Positions 43,146-53,224 are shown, counted from the stretch's first letter. The stretch: 64,000 bases of DNA from Paracrocinitomix mangrovi (GCF_019740355.2 NZ_CP091819.1:3224001-3288000); one strand, 5' to 3'. A program made the numbers and translations. Notes: generated from the letters alone by a model not told the origin.

Positions 43146-45944
43146 TTAATGAGCTTCTAACCAATTGCTTCCAAAGTTTGCTTCAACGTCTAAAGGTACA
43201 GCCATTTCTACTGCTTTTTCCATTCCGTCTTTCACCAGCTGTTGCATTACTTCTTTTTCATTTTCTACTACATCAAAAACCAATTCATCATGTACCTGCA
43301 ACAACATTTTTGACTGCAGTTGTTTTGAATTCATCTCTTCGTGAATTTTGATCATGGCAATTTTAATGATATCCGCAGCAGATCCTTGAATGGGAGCATT
43401 TACAGCATTTCTTTCTGCAAAACCTCTTACTATGGCGTTGGCTGAATTGATATCTTTTAAATATCTGCGGCGTTTCATAATAGTTTCAACGTATCCATGT
43501 TGTCTGGCAAATTCAACAGCATCTGCCATATATTGTTTGATTTTTGGATACTGTTCCCAATAACTGTCAATAATCTCTTTGGCTTCTTTTCTACTAATTC
43601 CTAAATTTTGAGATAAACCAAATGCAGATTGACCGTAGATTATTCCAAAGTTTACAGCTTTTGCAGATGAACGTTGATCTCTACTTACATCTTCTATTTT
43701 ATCTACTCCAAAAACGCGTGCGGCAGTTGCAGCATGAATGTCATGTCCGGCTTTAAATGCAGCGATCATATTTTCGTCTTCACTCAAAGCAGCAATAATT
43801 CTAAGTTCAATTTGAGAGTAATCGGCCGCTAGTAAAGTATGCTGATTATCTCCTGCAATAAATGCCTTTCTGATCTCTCTACCTTTTTCGGTTCTGATAG
43901 GGATGTTTTGCAGATTTGGATTGTTTGACGCTAATCTTCCTGTAGCAGCCACAGTTTGCATATAGCTGGTATGAATTCTTCCATCATGTTCACTCACCAT
44001 GCTTGGTAATGTATCTACATATGTGCTTTTCAATTTGCGTAGTGAACGATAATTCAAAATCAGAGGAATTATTTCATGTTTACTTTCAAGTTTAGATAAA
44101 ACATCTTCAGATGTTTTGTACTGACCGGTAGCTGTTTTTTTAGCTTTTGGATCAATTTGTAGGTGCTCAAAAAGTACTTCTCCTAATTGTTTTGGAGAGT
44201 CTAAATTGAAATCTTGAACACCAGCTAGATCTTTGATGTCTTTTTCTAATTTCTGGATATCAACTTCTAGTTCTTCTGAGAATTTGTTCAGTGCTTCAAC
44301 ATCTAAATTAATCCCTGTAACTTCCATGTCTTTTAAAACACGAACCAAAGGCATTTCAATATCATAGAATAGATGTTTAAGATGTTCTTTTTGAATTTCA
44401 GGTTCAAATAGCTGTTTTAATTGGAAAGTGATGTCTGCGTCTTCACAAGCATAATCAACAATTTTTTCAGGCTCCAGATCGGCCATATTGCCCTGGTTTT
44501 TCCCTTTTTTCCCAATTAAAGTTTCAATTGAAATTGGCTGATATTGCAAATACAATTCTGCCAGAAAATCCATTCCGTGTTTACCTTCAGGTGTGATGAG
44601 GTAATGGGCAATCATGGTATCAAATAAAGGTCCCTTTACTTTAACGCCATATTTTTCTACAATCTTTAAATCGTATTTGATGTTATGTGCAATTTTTTCA
44701 ATGGACTCATTTTCAAAAAAGTCTTTGAAATCCTTTACTACTTCTTCTCTTTCATCAGGAAGAGCTGAAACATAATATCCGGTTCCTTTATTGAAACTAA
44801 AAGATAATCCTACAATTTCTGCTTCAATTGGGTCAACACCTGTAGTTTCTGTGTCAAAGCAAACTGATTTTTGAAGTAAAAGAGCTTCAAGCAATTCCTT
44901 GCGTTTTTCTTTTGTATTGATCAGTTCATATGATGGTTTGATGTCCTCAATGGTTTTTACATCAGCTCCAATTGCAACTTCTTCAGCCAATGACTCAATG
45001 GCAGGTCCTCCAAATAAATCAAGTTGTCCTTCGGCCGGCTGACCTTGCCCAACTATTATTTCTTCTCCAAGAACTCTTTTTGCCAATGACTTAAACTCAA
45101 GTTGAGTAAATACGTCTCTAATTTTATCTTTATCAGGCTCCTCTAATACAAGGCTCTCTTCGTCCAGGTCAATAGGAACATCTGTAATAATTGTAGCCAG
45201 CATTTTTGATTGCAAACCTTGTTCTGCAAAAGCTTCTACATTTTCTTTTTGCTTGCCCTTTAATTCGTGGCTGTGTTCTATTAATGCTTCAACTGATCCG
45301 TATTCTTTAATTAATTTCTTAGCAGTTTTTTCACCAATTCCTGGAATTCCGGGGATGTTATCTACAGCATCTCCCCATAGCCCTAAAATATCTATTACCT
45401 GATCAGGTGTTTGTACTTCAAATTTTTCCTGAACTTGTGGAATTCCCCAAATTTCAGCCGGTTTACCTCCTCTGGCGGGTTTATACATGTATATGTTTTC
45501 AGACACCAACTGAGCATAATCCTTATCCGGCGTCATCATATAAGTTAAAAAACCATGTTTTTCGGCCTTTTTAGCTATTGTTCCAATGATATCATCTGCT
45601 TCGTAACCTGGATAAATTAAAAGCGGAATTTTAAATGCATCAACAATTTGTTTGATCGGTTCAATCATAGCAGCAATATCTTCTGGCATTGCTTCACGAT
45701 TGGCCTTGTAATCTGAAAATTCAATTTGACGATTTGTAGCTTCAGGCGCATCAAAAACTACAGCAATGTGTGTAGGATTTTCTCTCTTAATTACATCCAA
45801 CATAGCAGTTGTAAATCCATAAGCTGCAGAAGTGTTTTGACCTTTGCTATTGATACGCGGATTTTTTATAAAAGCATAATATGCTCTGTAAATCAATGCA
45901 AAAGCGTCTAGTAGAAATAATTTTTTTGGATGTTCTTCGGTCAT
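43146..45944 (-). CDS. polA: DNA polymerase I
   Basis: 932 residues, usual length. 5'-nuclease domain (1-~300) with D-x-F-A-L-I-Y-R-A and E-A-D-D-I-I, an intact 3'-5' exonuclease (D-T-E-T-T-G near 362, N-I-K-Y-D near 421, Y-A-C-E-D-A-D near 494), and a family A polymerase domain with D-Y-S-Q-I-E-L-R (motif A), R-x-x-A-K-A-V-N-F-G-I-I-Y-G (motif B) and Q-V-H-D-E-L (motif C). Repair and Okazaki-fragment processing. Start ATG at 45944; it probably has its own promoter in the divergent gap. Confidence 0.97.
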   Translation of the reverse strand: MTEEHPKKLFLLDAFALIYRAYYAFIKNPRINSKGQNTSAAYGFTTAMLDVIKRENPTHIAVVFDAPEATNRQIEFSDYKANREAMPEDIAAMIEPIKQIVDAFKIPLLIYPGYEADDIIGTIAKKAEKHGFLTYMMTPDKDYAQLVSENIYMYKPARGGKPAEIWGIPQVQEKFEVQTPDQVIDILGLWGDAVDNIPGIPGIGEKTAKKLIKEYGSVEALIEHSHELKGKQKENVEAFAEQGLQSKMLATIITDVPIDLDEESLVLEEPDKDKIRDVFTQLEFKSLAKRVLGEEIIVGQGQPAEGQLDLFGGPAIESLAEEVAIGADVKTIEDIKPSYELINTKEKRKELLEALLLQKSVCFDTETTGVDPIEAEIVGLSFSFNKGTGYYVSALPDEREEVVKDFKDFFENESIEKIAHNIKYDLKIVEKYGVKVKGPLFDTMIAHYLITPEGKHGMDFLAELYLQYQPISIETLIGKKGKNQGNMADLEPEKIVDYACEDADITFQLKQLFEPEIQKEHLKHLFYDIEMPLVRVLKDMEVTGINLDVEALNKFSEELEVDIQKLEKDIKDLAGVQDFNLDSPKQLGEVLFEHLQIDPKAKKTATGQYKTSEDVLSKLESKHEIIPLILNYRSLRKLKSTYVDTLPSMVSEHDGRIHTSYMQTVAATGRLASNNPNLQNIPIRTEKGREIRKAFIAGDNQHTLLAADYSQIELRIIAALSEDENMIAAFKAGHDIHAATAARVFGVDKIEDVSRDQRSSAKAVNFGIIYGQSAFGLSQNLGISRKEAKEIIDSYWEQYPKIKQYMADAVEFARQHGYVETIMKRRRYLKDINSANAIVRGFAERNAVNAPIQGSAADIIKIAMIKIHEEMNSKQLQSKMLLQVHDELVFDVVENEKEVMQQLVKDGMEKAVEMAVPLDVEANFGSNWLEAH

Positions 45945-46038
45945 AATTCCAGATTAATTGGGGCATTAAAGATATAAAAGGAATAATGTTTTTAATCACA
46001 ATTTGTGCATTTATTGTAATCTTGCCGTTTCTTTTAAA

Positions 46039-47637
46039 TTGAATCTGCTGAATACACTATTTAAATACTGGAATTTACTGCTGTTTACTCTGTTTGTGAG
46101 CTATTTTTCTTTCTCCCAGTCTGAACAAAGTTGGGAAGTGGAGGAGATTAGGAAATTAAAGAATAAAGGTGTTGAACAAGTTCGTGAGGGAGATTTAACT
46201 TCTGCATTTAAGAATTTAAGATTGGCCCAGCAATACAGTAAAGCTATTGGAAATAAGCAGTTGTATTTTGAATCAAATGTAGAGATGGTCAATTTTTACA
46301 TGATGAAAAGTGAAATTGTCAAGGCTGGTGAAGTTTTAGATTTGATTGAGCCATCATCTGTTTATACACCCTTGAGTAATTGCAAATACTATCACCGAAA
46401 GGCCTTTTATTATAATCAACAGCACATACTTGATTCTGCCGCAGAATGCAGTTTTAATGCTTTGAGGATTGCCAACAAATATGGTCTGGATTCAGAAAAA
46501 GGAGTGATTTATAATGAGCTGGGAAATATTTACGAACGGATGTTTGATTATGATAGTTCAATTTATTTTTATTCCAAAGCAGAGTCATTTTTCCCCAAGA
46601 ATTCAATAGACTATGCTAATACTTATTTCAATAAATCAAGAATACATTACTTGAAGAAGGAATTAGATTCTTGCGTTTATAAATTGAAAATTCTAGAGGA
46701 ACAAATTAAAGATTCAACCTGGTCAAGAATTAAGGCTCCGGTTTATCATTATATCGCGGTTTGTTATTTTGAAATGGAGGATTCTATTGAAGCAAGTAAA
46801 TATGTGGTTTTGGGTGCAAGGGAGGAAATTGAAATTCAAATAAAACAACACGGTAAAGACATAGCGCGCATTGAGGCCGAGTTTGAAACAGAGCAAAAAA
46901 ACCTGCGCATAAAACAACAAGAGGAAACCATTGTCAAGGAATTGAAAGAGAAAGAAATACTGAGCTGGTTCATTGTTTTGATGTCCTTTTCTATTGTAAT
47001 TATTTTCGGTTTTTATTTTGTTATCCGTAGAAAGAATAAACGTTTAAATCTTCTATTAAGAGAGAATGAATTTTTAGTAGGTGAAGCAAATCACAGGATT
47101 AAAAATAATCTGCAATTAATTGTTTCGTTAGTTGCTAGAGAGATTGATAAAAGTGATAAAAATGAAATAGATGCTTTAACAAGTCTTGCATCTAAAATTG
47201 AGTCAATTGCAACAATGCATCAACAATTATATCTTGCTGAGGAAAAGAGCCAGATAGATTTAGGAGAATACATTAACTCACTCTGCAAAAATTTAAATGC
47301 TTTTTGTACTGAAAAAAATATCAATTTTAATTACAAGGTTCAGCAGCCATTGCTAATCAATGCAAGTAAGTCCATTTATATTGGATTATTGGTTAATGAA
47401 CTGGTTATTAATTCAGTAAAACATGCCTTCAATCTAGATGTCAATAATGCTGAAATTCAACTTGATTTATCCATCTCTGATAAAAGTGAAATTAGCTTAA
47501 AATTTTCTGATAATGGAATAGGGATTAATGAAAATGAAAAGCCTAAATTAGTAGACATGTTGTGCCGACAGATTAAGGCAAAATATAAGGTTACTACAAA
47601 TAATGGGTTTAATTTTTCTATGTCACTATTAGTTTAA
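46039..47637 (+). CDS. TPR-sensor histidine kinase (HisKA_2 type)
   Basis: About 532 residues from the TTG at 46039; another TTG at 46003 is possible, but no ATG or GTG lies in the region. N-terminal hydrophobic signal or anchor, four to six TPR-like helix pairs (about 35-270), a coiled coil, a membrane helix near 310, then a HisKA_2 dimerisation domain with the phospho-acceptor His in E-A-N-H-R-I-K-N-N-L-Q, and an HATPase domain with L-V-N-E-L-V-I-N-S-V-K-H-A and S-D-N-G-I-G-I. The ATG of the response regulator shares one base with its stop. It probably phosphorylates that regulator. Confidence 0.9.
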   Translation: MNLLNTLFKYWNLLLFTLFVSYFSFSQSEQSWEVEEIRKLKNKGVEQVREGDLTSAFKNLRLAQQYSKAIGNKQLYFESNVEMVNFYMMKSEIVKAGEVLDLIEPSSVYTPLSNCKYYHRKAFYYNQQHILDSAAECSFNALRIANKYGLDSEKGVIYNELGNIYERMFDYDSSIYFYSKAESFFPKNSIDYANTYFNKSRIHYLKKELDSCVYKLKILEEQIKDSTWSRIKAPVYHYIAVCYFEMEDSIEASKYVVLGAREEIEIQIKQHGKDIARIEAEFETEQKNLRIKQQEETIVKELKEKEILSWFIVLMSFSIVIIFGFYFVIRRKNKRLNLLLRENEFLVGEANHRIKNNLQLIVSLVAREIDKSDKNEIDALTSLASKIESIATMHQQLYLAEEKSQIDLGEYINSLCKNLNAFCTEKNINFNYKVQQPLLINASKSIYIGLLVNELVINSVKHAFNLDVNNAEIQLDLSISDKSEISLKFSDNGIGINENEKPKLVDMLCRQIKAKYKVTTNNGFNFSMSLLV

Positions 47638-48290
47638 TGAAGGCAGTAATAGTTGAAGATGAAATTATTGTTGCCGATCATCTTAAAACAATTTTAGAAT
47701 CAAATAAAATTGATGTTGTCGGTATGTGTGAAAATTTGGAAGAAGCAGAAAATTCCTTGCTTCAAAAACCTGATTTTTACCTCTTGGATATTAGATTGTC
47801 TCATGGACATAATGGGATAGATTTTGGAATGAAACTGAAGCAATTGGGAATTCCATTTGTATACATTACCGCCAACAATGAAGTGGAAGTAATGAAGGAA
47901 GCAATCAAAACAAATCCAGAAAACTATATCACAAAACCATTTAGAAAAGCAGATGTTTTGGCAGGTCTGGAATTTGTAAAACTCAAAATAGAAAAGAACC
48001 ATTTTATTGAGATCATCACCAGCAAAGGAACTGAAAAATTGATGGAATCTGACATTCTGTATTGTCAGGCAGATGGGGTTTATACGAATATTTTTACATC
48101 AAATAGAGGAGTAGTTACACAACGAATTAACCTAAAGGATCTAGAGGAAAAACTATCAGATCAATTTATTCGAATTCACAGATCATTTGTAGTTAACGAA
48201 GACAAAATCACTGCTAAGAAAGCAAATAAGGTGTTTATTGATGACATGGAATTTCCTGTTTCAAGATCTTATAAATCAGTGCTGAAATAA
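47637..48290 (+). CDS. LytTR-family response regulator
   Basis: 217 residues. Receiver domain (1-115) with the acidic pair E-D-E near 8, phospho-Asp in Y-L-L-D-I-R near 52, T in Y-I-T-A near 79 and Lys in T-K-P-F near 101; then a LytTR DNA-binding domain (about 120-217) with Y-C-Q-A-D-G-V-Y-T and R-I-H-R-S-F-V-V-N motifs. LytTR regulators bind pairs of direct repeats about two helical turns apart. Coupled to the kinase gene (stop and start share one base). A 20-base-period direct repeat lies just downstream, in front of the adhesin gene. Confidence 0.93.
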   Translation: MKAVIVEDEIIVADHLKTILESNKIDVVGMCENLEEAENSLLQKPDFYLLDIRLSHGHNGIDFGMKLKQLGIPFVYITANNEVEVMKEAIKTNPENYITKPFRKADVLAGLEFVKLKIEKNHFIEIITSKGTEKLMESDILYCQADGVYTNIFTSNRGVVTQRINLKDLEEKLSDQFIRIHRSFVVNEDKITAKKANKVFIDDMEFPVSRSYKSVLK

Positions 48291-48298
48291 TCAAAATT

Positions 48299-48333
48299 GT
48301 CATTCAGAACAAAAATTGGTCATTGAAAACAAA
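48299..48333 (+). promoter_or_regulatory. Direct repeat, candidate response-regulator operator
   Basis: GTCATTCAGAACAAA (48299-48313) and GTCATTGAAAACAAA (48319-48333) agree at 13 of 15 positions with a 20-base period, close to two helical turns, as expected for LytTR-type binding. They lie right after the response-regulator stop and 27-60 bases upstream of a promoter-like -7 box for the adhesin gene. Confidence 0.5.
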
Positions 48334-48336
48334 TTC

Positions 48337-48367
48337 TCTGACCCATCTCACGACGGATATATTTTTG
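48337..48367 (+). promoter_or_regulatory. Candidate Bacteroidota promoter of the adhesin gene
   Basis: TATTTTTG at 48360-48367 matches the phylum -7 consensus TAnnTTTG exactly. TCTG at 48337-48340, 19 bases upstream, is one base off the -33 TTTG. The expected start of transcription (about 48373) precedes the ATG at 48392 and rules out the upstream TTG at 48323 as the start. Confidence 0.5.
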
Positions 48368-48391
48368 GTCCCAAATTTTAATAACCTTATT

Positions 48392-51300
48392 ATGATAAAA
48401 CTTAAACTTTTGGTGGCATCTGTTCTTTTGTTAGGTGTCACAAATAAAAATGTTCAGGCACAAGATGTCTTGTTAAATTGGGTACAACAAAAGGGTACGG
48501 TTCAACATGAATCTGGCTACACTGTTTCTTCTGACGCAAGTGGAAATGTTTACTCTTCTGGATATTTTAGAAACACTACTGATTTTGATCCTGGAGTTGG
48601 AACGGCAAATTTAACCGCCGTAGGTGGAGCTGATGCTTACATTCAAAAAACAGATGCAGATGGTAATTATTTGTGGGCTGTTCAATTTGGAAGTACTGGA
48701 GATGATGAAGGATTAGACGTGCAAGTTGATGGTTCCGGTAATGTATATTTAACTGGAGTATTTAGAGGGACTGTAGATTTTGATCCGGGAGCAGGGGTTC
48801 AAAATTTAACTCCTGGTGGAGGCGGGGATGCTTTTCTTGTGAAATTAGATGCAGACGGAAATTATCTTTGGGCAATTAGTTTTCCTGGTGGTTCAGGTGC
48901 TGATCTTGGAAGAGACTTAGCAATTGATGCTAGTGGTAACGTATTGGTAAGTGGATTTTTCTACGGTACAGTTGACTTTGATCCGAGTGTGAACGTTGCT
49001 AATGTTACCTCAACTGGTCAGGCAGATGCATTTGTTGCTAAATATGACTCAAATGGAAATTATCTTTGGGCTAAATCCATTGGGGGTTCTACAAATGATG
49101 ATGGACATTCTGTTGTTGTTGATGGAAGCGGAAATGCGTATTGGACAGGATATTTTAACGGAACAGCAGACTTGGATCCAGGAGCTGGAGTACAGAATTT
49201 TACGGCTGTAGGAGGAGATATTTTCTTAATTAAGTTGGATGCTAGTGGGGCTTTTGTATGGGCAGACCAAATGGGAAGTTCAGCTGCAGATAACGGTCTT
49301 GATGTGCAAATTGATAGTAACGGAGATATTGTAATGACCGGAATTATTAGTGGTACTGCTGATCTTGATCCTGGTGTTGGGGTACAAAATCTAGTTTCAG
49401 TTGGAGGTTATGATCCATTTGTAGCAAAGTATGATGCCAATGGTGGATATCTTTGGGCTGTTTCAATGGGAAGTACTCAAAATGAAGAAGGATGGAACGT
49501 AACACTTGATGAAGAGGATAATATTTACAGTGTAGGATTTTTTAGAGGTACAGTTGACTTTGATCCGGGTGTAGGGACACACAATATTACATCTGCAGGT
49601 GCTGCTGATGCTTACATTCAAAAATTAGATGCATCAGGAAATTTTATTTGGGCAAAAAGTATAGGAGGAACTGCAGATGAGCATGCAATGTCAATTAAAT
49701 ATGACATAACCACTGGAGCTTTGTTGACATCAGGGTTTTTCACTTCAGTACCGGTTGATTTTGATCCGGGAGCAGGAACTCAGAATTTGTCATCAGTTGG
49801 AGGGTTGGATATTTTTGTTTTGAGTTTGAAACAATGTTTCCCTGACGCTACTACAGATGTAATTAATTCTTGTGGTCCGATTACCTGGATTGATGGAAAT
49901 ACTTATTCTTCTAATGAGTATGCTGCGACTCATACATTGACCAATATGGGAGGTTGCGACAGTGTAGTAACATTACATTTAACAGTATATGGTATTGCTG
50001 ATCAAACAGCATCTACTACTTCAACTACAGGTTGTGATTCAGTAAACAATGTCACTATAGATTTGGCATCAAGTGAAAATGGTGTTACCTATTGGCTAAG
50101 AGATGACGCTAATGATACAGTTGTTGACGGACCGTTTGACGGTACAGGATCTGCGTTACAGTTTAATGCAGGTACTATTTTCCAATCTATGGATTACAAT
50201 GTTTATGCTGAGCAGGCTATCGATTTTGGTGTTCAGCTTGATAAAACTAACACAGATAGATTATCAGTAACAGCTCCTTTTGGAGAATATGGAACAGAGA
50301 TTACTGTAGAAGCATGGATTTATTTTGACGGAACTGCTAATGATGTTCCTTGGATGGGTCAATCTTCATTAGGTGCTGATAATATGTCAACAAACGTATG
50401 GTTATGGCATAACAGTGGATCAAATGGAGAAATTGAGTGGTTTGTTAATGATAATGGAGCTTGGAAAAGTGTTGCAAGTTCTTCTTTAGCAGGATTGACA
50501 GGTTGGCATCACGTTGCTACTGTAGCAAGTAGTACTGGTCTTGAGATTTTTGTTGATGGAGTTTCTGATGCTTTTGGTTCGTCAATTACAACAGGTGTAG
50601 TAAATAATACAAATTCTGTTTTCCATTTTGGAGGTGACCCGAGATTTCCAACAGACCCGAATCGTCATGGTTCATATGGTTTATCTGAAGTTCGTGTTTG
50701 GGATGTTGCAAGATCTCAATCTGAGATTTCTAGTAACATGAATACTTGTTTAGCAGGAAATGAAGCAGGACTTGTGTATTACAATAAGATTAGTGATAAC
50801 ACTGGAACTATTGCTACCGCTAATATTGGTACTAACGCAAGTTTTTCATCTGGTATGAGTGCAGGAACAGCTTGGATTAATGGTGCCGGAACTTGTGAAC
50901 AAAACTGTACAGCAGAAATGAGCCAGATTGTTAGTGTCACAGTAAATAATGCAACATCTAACACTGTAGTTGTTGATACTTGCGCAAGCTCGTATACATG
51001 GGCACAAAATTCACAAACGTATACTGTATCAGGAATGTATAATGATACAATTACCAATGTGGCAGGATGTGATTCAGTTGTAACATTAGATCTTACAATG
51101 GTTACTCTAGATAATAGTGTAACAAATACAGATCCGACTCTTACTGCGGTGATGACAGGAGCTCAATACCAATGGTTGGATTGTGATGATAGCTATGCTG
51201 TTTTAACAGGAGAAACTTCTCAATCATTTACAGCTGCTGCAAACGGAAATTATGCAGTTGAAGTTTCATTTGGAGGATGTGTAGACACTTCGGCTTGTGA

Positions 51301-51571
51301 GACAATTGCTACAGTAGGATTTGACTCATATACATCAGAGAAATTGGTTATTTATCCTAACCCTACAAATGGTGAAGTATATATTCAATTACCACAAGTT
51401 GACGGTGCATTTGAAGTAAATATCTTCAGTTTGGATGGAAAATTAGTTCAAAGAGATGTACTTAATTCAAATAATTCAATGATTGATTTAAGCAATTTGA
51501 ATAGCGGAATTTATACTATTCAAATTATCAATCAAGACAAAAGATTCATAAGTAAAGTAAGGTTATTTTAA
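48392..51571 (+). CDS. T9SS-exported SBBP-repeat (beta-propeller) and LamG adhesin-like protein
   Basis: 1059 residues from the ATG at 48392: signal peptide (1-24, ending VQAQ); seven SBBP-type repeats of about 65 residues (38-~480) likely forming a seven-bladed propeller, each with D-x-D-P-G-x-G and G-N-Y-L-W-A-type strands; a Cys-containing T-W-I-D-G-N-x-Y module; a LamG/concanavalin-type domain (about 610-825, with V-E-A-W-I-Y, W-H-H-V-A and V-R-V-W-D-V-A-R-S); a second T-Y-T-W module ending G-C-D-S-V-V-T-L; and a type A sorting domain (Y-P-N-P-T-N-G, ending V-R-L-F). Predicted surface adhesin. The kinase/regulator pair lies directly upstream and may control it. Confidence 0.93.
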   Translation: MIKLKLLVASVLLLGVTNKNVQAQDVLLNWVQQKGTVQHESGYTVSSDASGNVYSSGYFRNTTDFDPGVGTANLTAVGGADAYIQKTDADGNYLWAVQFGSTGDDEGLDVQVDGSGNVYLTGVFRGTVDFDPGAGVQNLTPGGGGDAFLVKLDADGNYLWAISFPGGSGADLGRDLAIDASGNVLVSGFFYGTVDFDPSVNVANVTSTGQADAFVAKYDSNGNYLWAKSIGGSTNDDGHSVVVDGSGNAYWTGYFNGTADLDPGAGVQNFTAVGGDIFLIKLDASGAFVWADQMGSSAADNGLDVQIDSNGDIVMTGIISGTADLDPGVGVQNLVSVGGYDPFVAKYDANGGYLWAVSMGSTQNEEGWNVTLDEEDNIYSVGFFRGTVDFDPGVGTHNITSAGAADAYIQKLDASGNFIWAKSIGGTADEHAMSIKYDITTGALLTSGFFTSVPVDFDPGAGTQNLSSVGGLDIFVLSLKQCFPDATTDVINSCGPITWIDGNTYSSNEYAATHTLTNMGGCDSVVTLHLTVYGIADQTASTTSTTGCDSVNNVTIDLASSENGVTYWLRDDANDTVVDGPFDGTGSALQFNAGTIFQSMDYNVYAEQAIDFGVQLDKTNTDRLSVTAPFGEYGTEITVEAWIYFDGTANDVPWMGQSSLGADNMSTNVWLWHNSGSNGEIEWFVNDNGAWKSVASSSLAGLTGWHHVATVASSTGLEIFVDGVSDAFGSSITTGVVNNTNSVFHFGGDPRFPTDPNRHGSYGLSEVRVWDVARSQSEISSNMNTCLAGNEAGLVYYNKISDNTGTIATANIGTNASFSSGMSAGTAWINGAGTCEQNCTAEMSQIVSVTVNNATSNTVVVDTCASSYTWAQNSQTYTVSGMYNDTITNVAGCDSVVTLDLTMVTLDNSVTNTDPTLTAVMTGAQYQWLDCDDSYAVLTGETSQSFTAAANGNYAVEVSFGGCVDTSACETIATVGFDSYTSEKLVIYPNPTNGEVYIQLPQVDGAFEVNIFSLDGKLVQRDVLNSNNSMIDLSNLNSGIYTIQIINQDKRFISKVRLF
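48503..49840 (+). repeat. Seven tandem SBBP repeats within the adhesin gene
   Basis: Seven coding repeats of about 195 bases. Shared pattern: D-x-x-G-N-x-x-x-(T/S)-G-x-F-x-G-T-x-D-x-D-P-G, then D-A-x-(I/V)-x-K-x-D-x-x-G-N-Y-L-W-A. The seventh is the most divergent. Seven blades fit a closed beta-propeller. Confidence 0.85.
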
Positions 51572-51620
51572 TTATGAATACCCTGATGTAAAAGTCAGGT
51601 TTATTATACCACCTAAAGTA

Positions 51621-51650
51621 GAAAGGCAGCTCAATTTTGAGCTGCCTTTC
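51621..51650. terminator. Strong bidirectional terminator between convergent genes
   Basis: A perfect 14-bp stem, GAAAGGCAGCTCAA with TTGAGCTGCCTTTC, around a two-base loop, followed by T-rich sequence on the plus strand. It separates the adhesin gene from the convergent gene ending at 51671. Confidence 0.85.
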
Positions 51651-51670
51651 ATTTTATATTAATATTTAAT

Positions 51671-53224
51671 TTACTGTGCTACTCCAGCTTTTTTAGTTGC
51701 TGTAGTCCCTCTTAATTTAGAGATCATGTGCCAAGAATCGATAATTTCTGTGTAAGTCCACACATCACCGTCTTCAGCCATACGCTTAAGATTGTCAGTA
51801 TTCAATTCACTTGGATGTGAGGCACCTGTGGCTCCCATTAATTCCAAAAATGCATGAACAGTATTGTGATGATAGTTATAACATCTTACATACTTGTCAT
51901 TTACATTTAAACCTTTCATTAATCGCTTGTCTTGAGTGGCAACTCCAACCGGGCAAGTATTTGTATTACACAGTTGTGCATGAATACATCCTATTGATAA
52001 CATATATGCTCTTGCAGATTGTGTCAAATCAGCCCCCATTGAAAGTGCTTTAAGCATATCAAATCCGGTAAAGACCTTACCTGAAGCAATTATTTTAATT
52101 TTATCTCTTTGATTATATTTCTTTAATAATGTATCAGCCATAACTAATCCGACATAAAGAGGTAAACCAACGTGGTTTGCAAATTCAAGTGGTGCGGCTC
52201 CTGTTCCTCCTTCACCTCCATCAACTGAGATGAAATCTGGATAATAGCCGGTTTTTTCCATGGCAATACAGATGTCTTCAAATTCTTGAGGTTTACCAAT
52301 ACAAAGTTTGAACCCAACTGGTTTCCCTCCCGATAAATCTCTCAGTTTATTACAAAATTCTAATAATCCCTCAGGTGAATTAAAAGCCGAGTGACTTGGA
52401 GGTGATAAAACAGTAGTTCCTGCTTTTACTCCTCTAATTTTTGCAATTTCAGGAGTGTTCTTTTTCCCGGGTAAAACTCCACCATGACCAGGTTTTGCAC
52501 CTTGAGATAGTTTTACTTCGATCATTTTAACTTCAGGGCGGGTAGCATTTTCTTTGAACATTTCATCACTAAAGTTTCCATCTTCCTTTCTGCATCCAAA
52601 GTATCCCGTTCCTATTTGCCAGCTTAAATCTCCTCCTTGTAGGTGATAAGGTGAAACACCTCCCTCTCCGGTATTGTGATAAAATCCTCCTTTTTGTGCT
52701 CCTTTATTGAGTGACATTACCGCATTCTTTGATAATGATCCAAAAGACATGGCTGAAATATTATAAAGTGAGGCAGAATAAGGTTGTGAACATTGTCCTT
52801 CTCCAATTGTAACTCTTGGTTCTTCTGTTACATGAACAGGATACAATGAATGTGTCACAAACTCATAACCCTCTTCATATACATTCATCTCCGTTCCAAA
52901 CGGGTGGGTAGATCCTAAGTTCTTTGATCTTTGATAAATAATAGCCCTACTGTTTTTGTTAATCGGAGCTCCGTCAGTTCTTCTTTCAACAAAATACTGC
53001 TGAATTTCTGGTGAAATACCTTCAAGAATATAACGTAAGTTTCCAATTACAGGAAAGTTCTTTCTGATGGCATGTTTGGTCTGCAACATGTCTCGTAATC
53101 CAACCAAAATGAGTGGTCCAAATAAGATAAATAGATATAGCCAATTGATGTTTACAAAATAGGCCAAGGCTGCTATTCCTGCTGAAATTGCTAAAGCAGA
53201 AACAATAAAAATAGTTCTTACCAT
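51671..53224 (-). CDS. FMN-binding glutamate-synthase-family protein
   Basis: 517 residues. Two N-terminal membrane helices (about 5-22, 28-45) precede a glutamate synthase central FMN-binding and C-terminal beta/alpha-barrel domain, with A-M-S-F-G-S-L-S near 155, V-D-G-G-E-G-G-T-G-A-A-P near 338, and the iron-sulfur Cys cluster C-I-H-A-Q-L-C-N-T-N-T-C-P near 420. It lacks the glutaminase and other GltB domains, so it is probably a membrane-linked ferredoxin-dependent-type relative rather than true glutamate synthase. Single gene, ATG start. Confidence 0.93.
   Translation of the reverse strand: MVRTIFIVSALAISAGIAALAYFVNINWLYLFILFGPLILVGLRDMLQTKHAIRKNFPVIGNLRYILEGISPEIQQYFVERRTDGAPINKNSRAIIYQRSKNLGSTHPFGTEMNVYEEGYEFVTHSLYPVHVTEEPRVTIGEGQCSQPYSASLYNISAMSFGSLSKNAVMSLNKGAQKGGFYHNTGEGGVSPYHLQGGDLSWQIGTGYFGCRKEDGNFSDEMFKENATRPEVKMIEVKLSQGAKPGHGGVLPGKKNTPEIAKIRGVKAGTTVLSPPSHSAFNSPEGLLEFCNKLRDLSGGKPVGFKLCIGKPQEFEDICIAMEKTGYYPDFISVDGGEGGTGAAPLEFANHVGLPLYVGLVMADTLLKKYNQRDKIKIIASGKVFTGFDMLKALSMGADLTQSARAYMLSIGCIHAQLCNTNTCPVGVATQDKRLMKGLNVNDKYVRCYNYHHNTVHAFLELMGATGASHPSELNTDNLKRMAEDGDVWTYTEIIDSWHMISKLRGTTATKKAGVAQ

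Noticed and set aside
43099-43164. N-terminal extension of the gliding-domain lipoprotein
   Set aside because: It would overlap the polA end and put 22 residues before a perfectly good lipoprotein signal.
48323-48391. TTG-started extension of the adhesin
   Set aside because: It begins upstream of the promoter box and inside the direct repeat; the ATG at 48392 opens a normal signal peptide.
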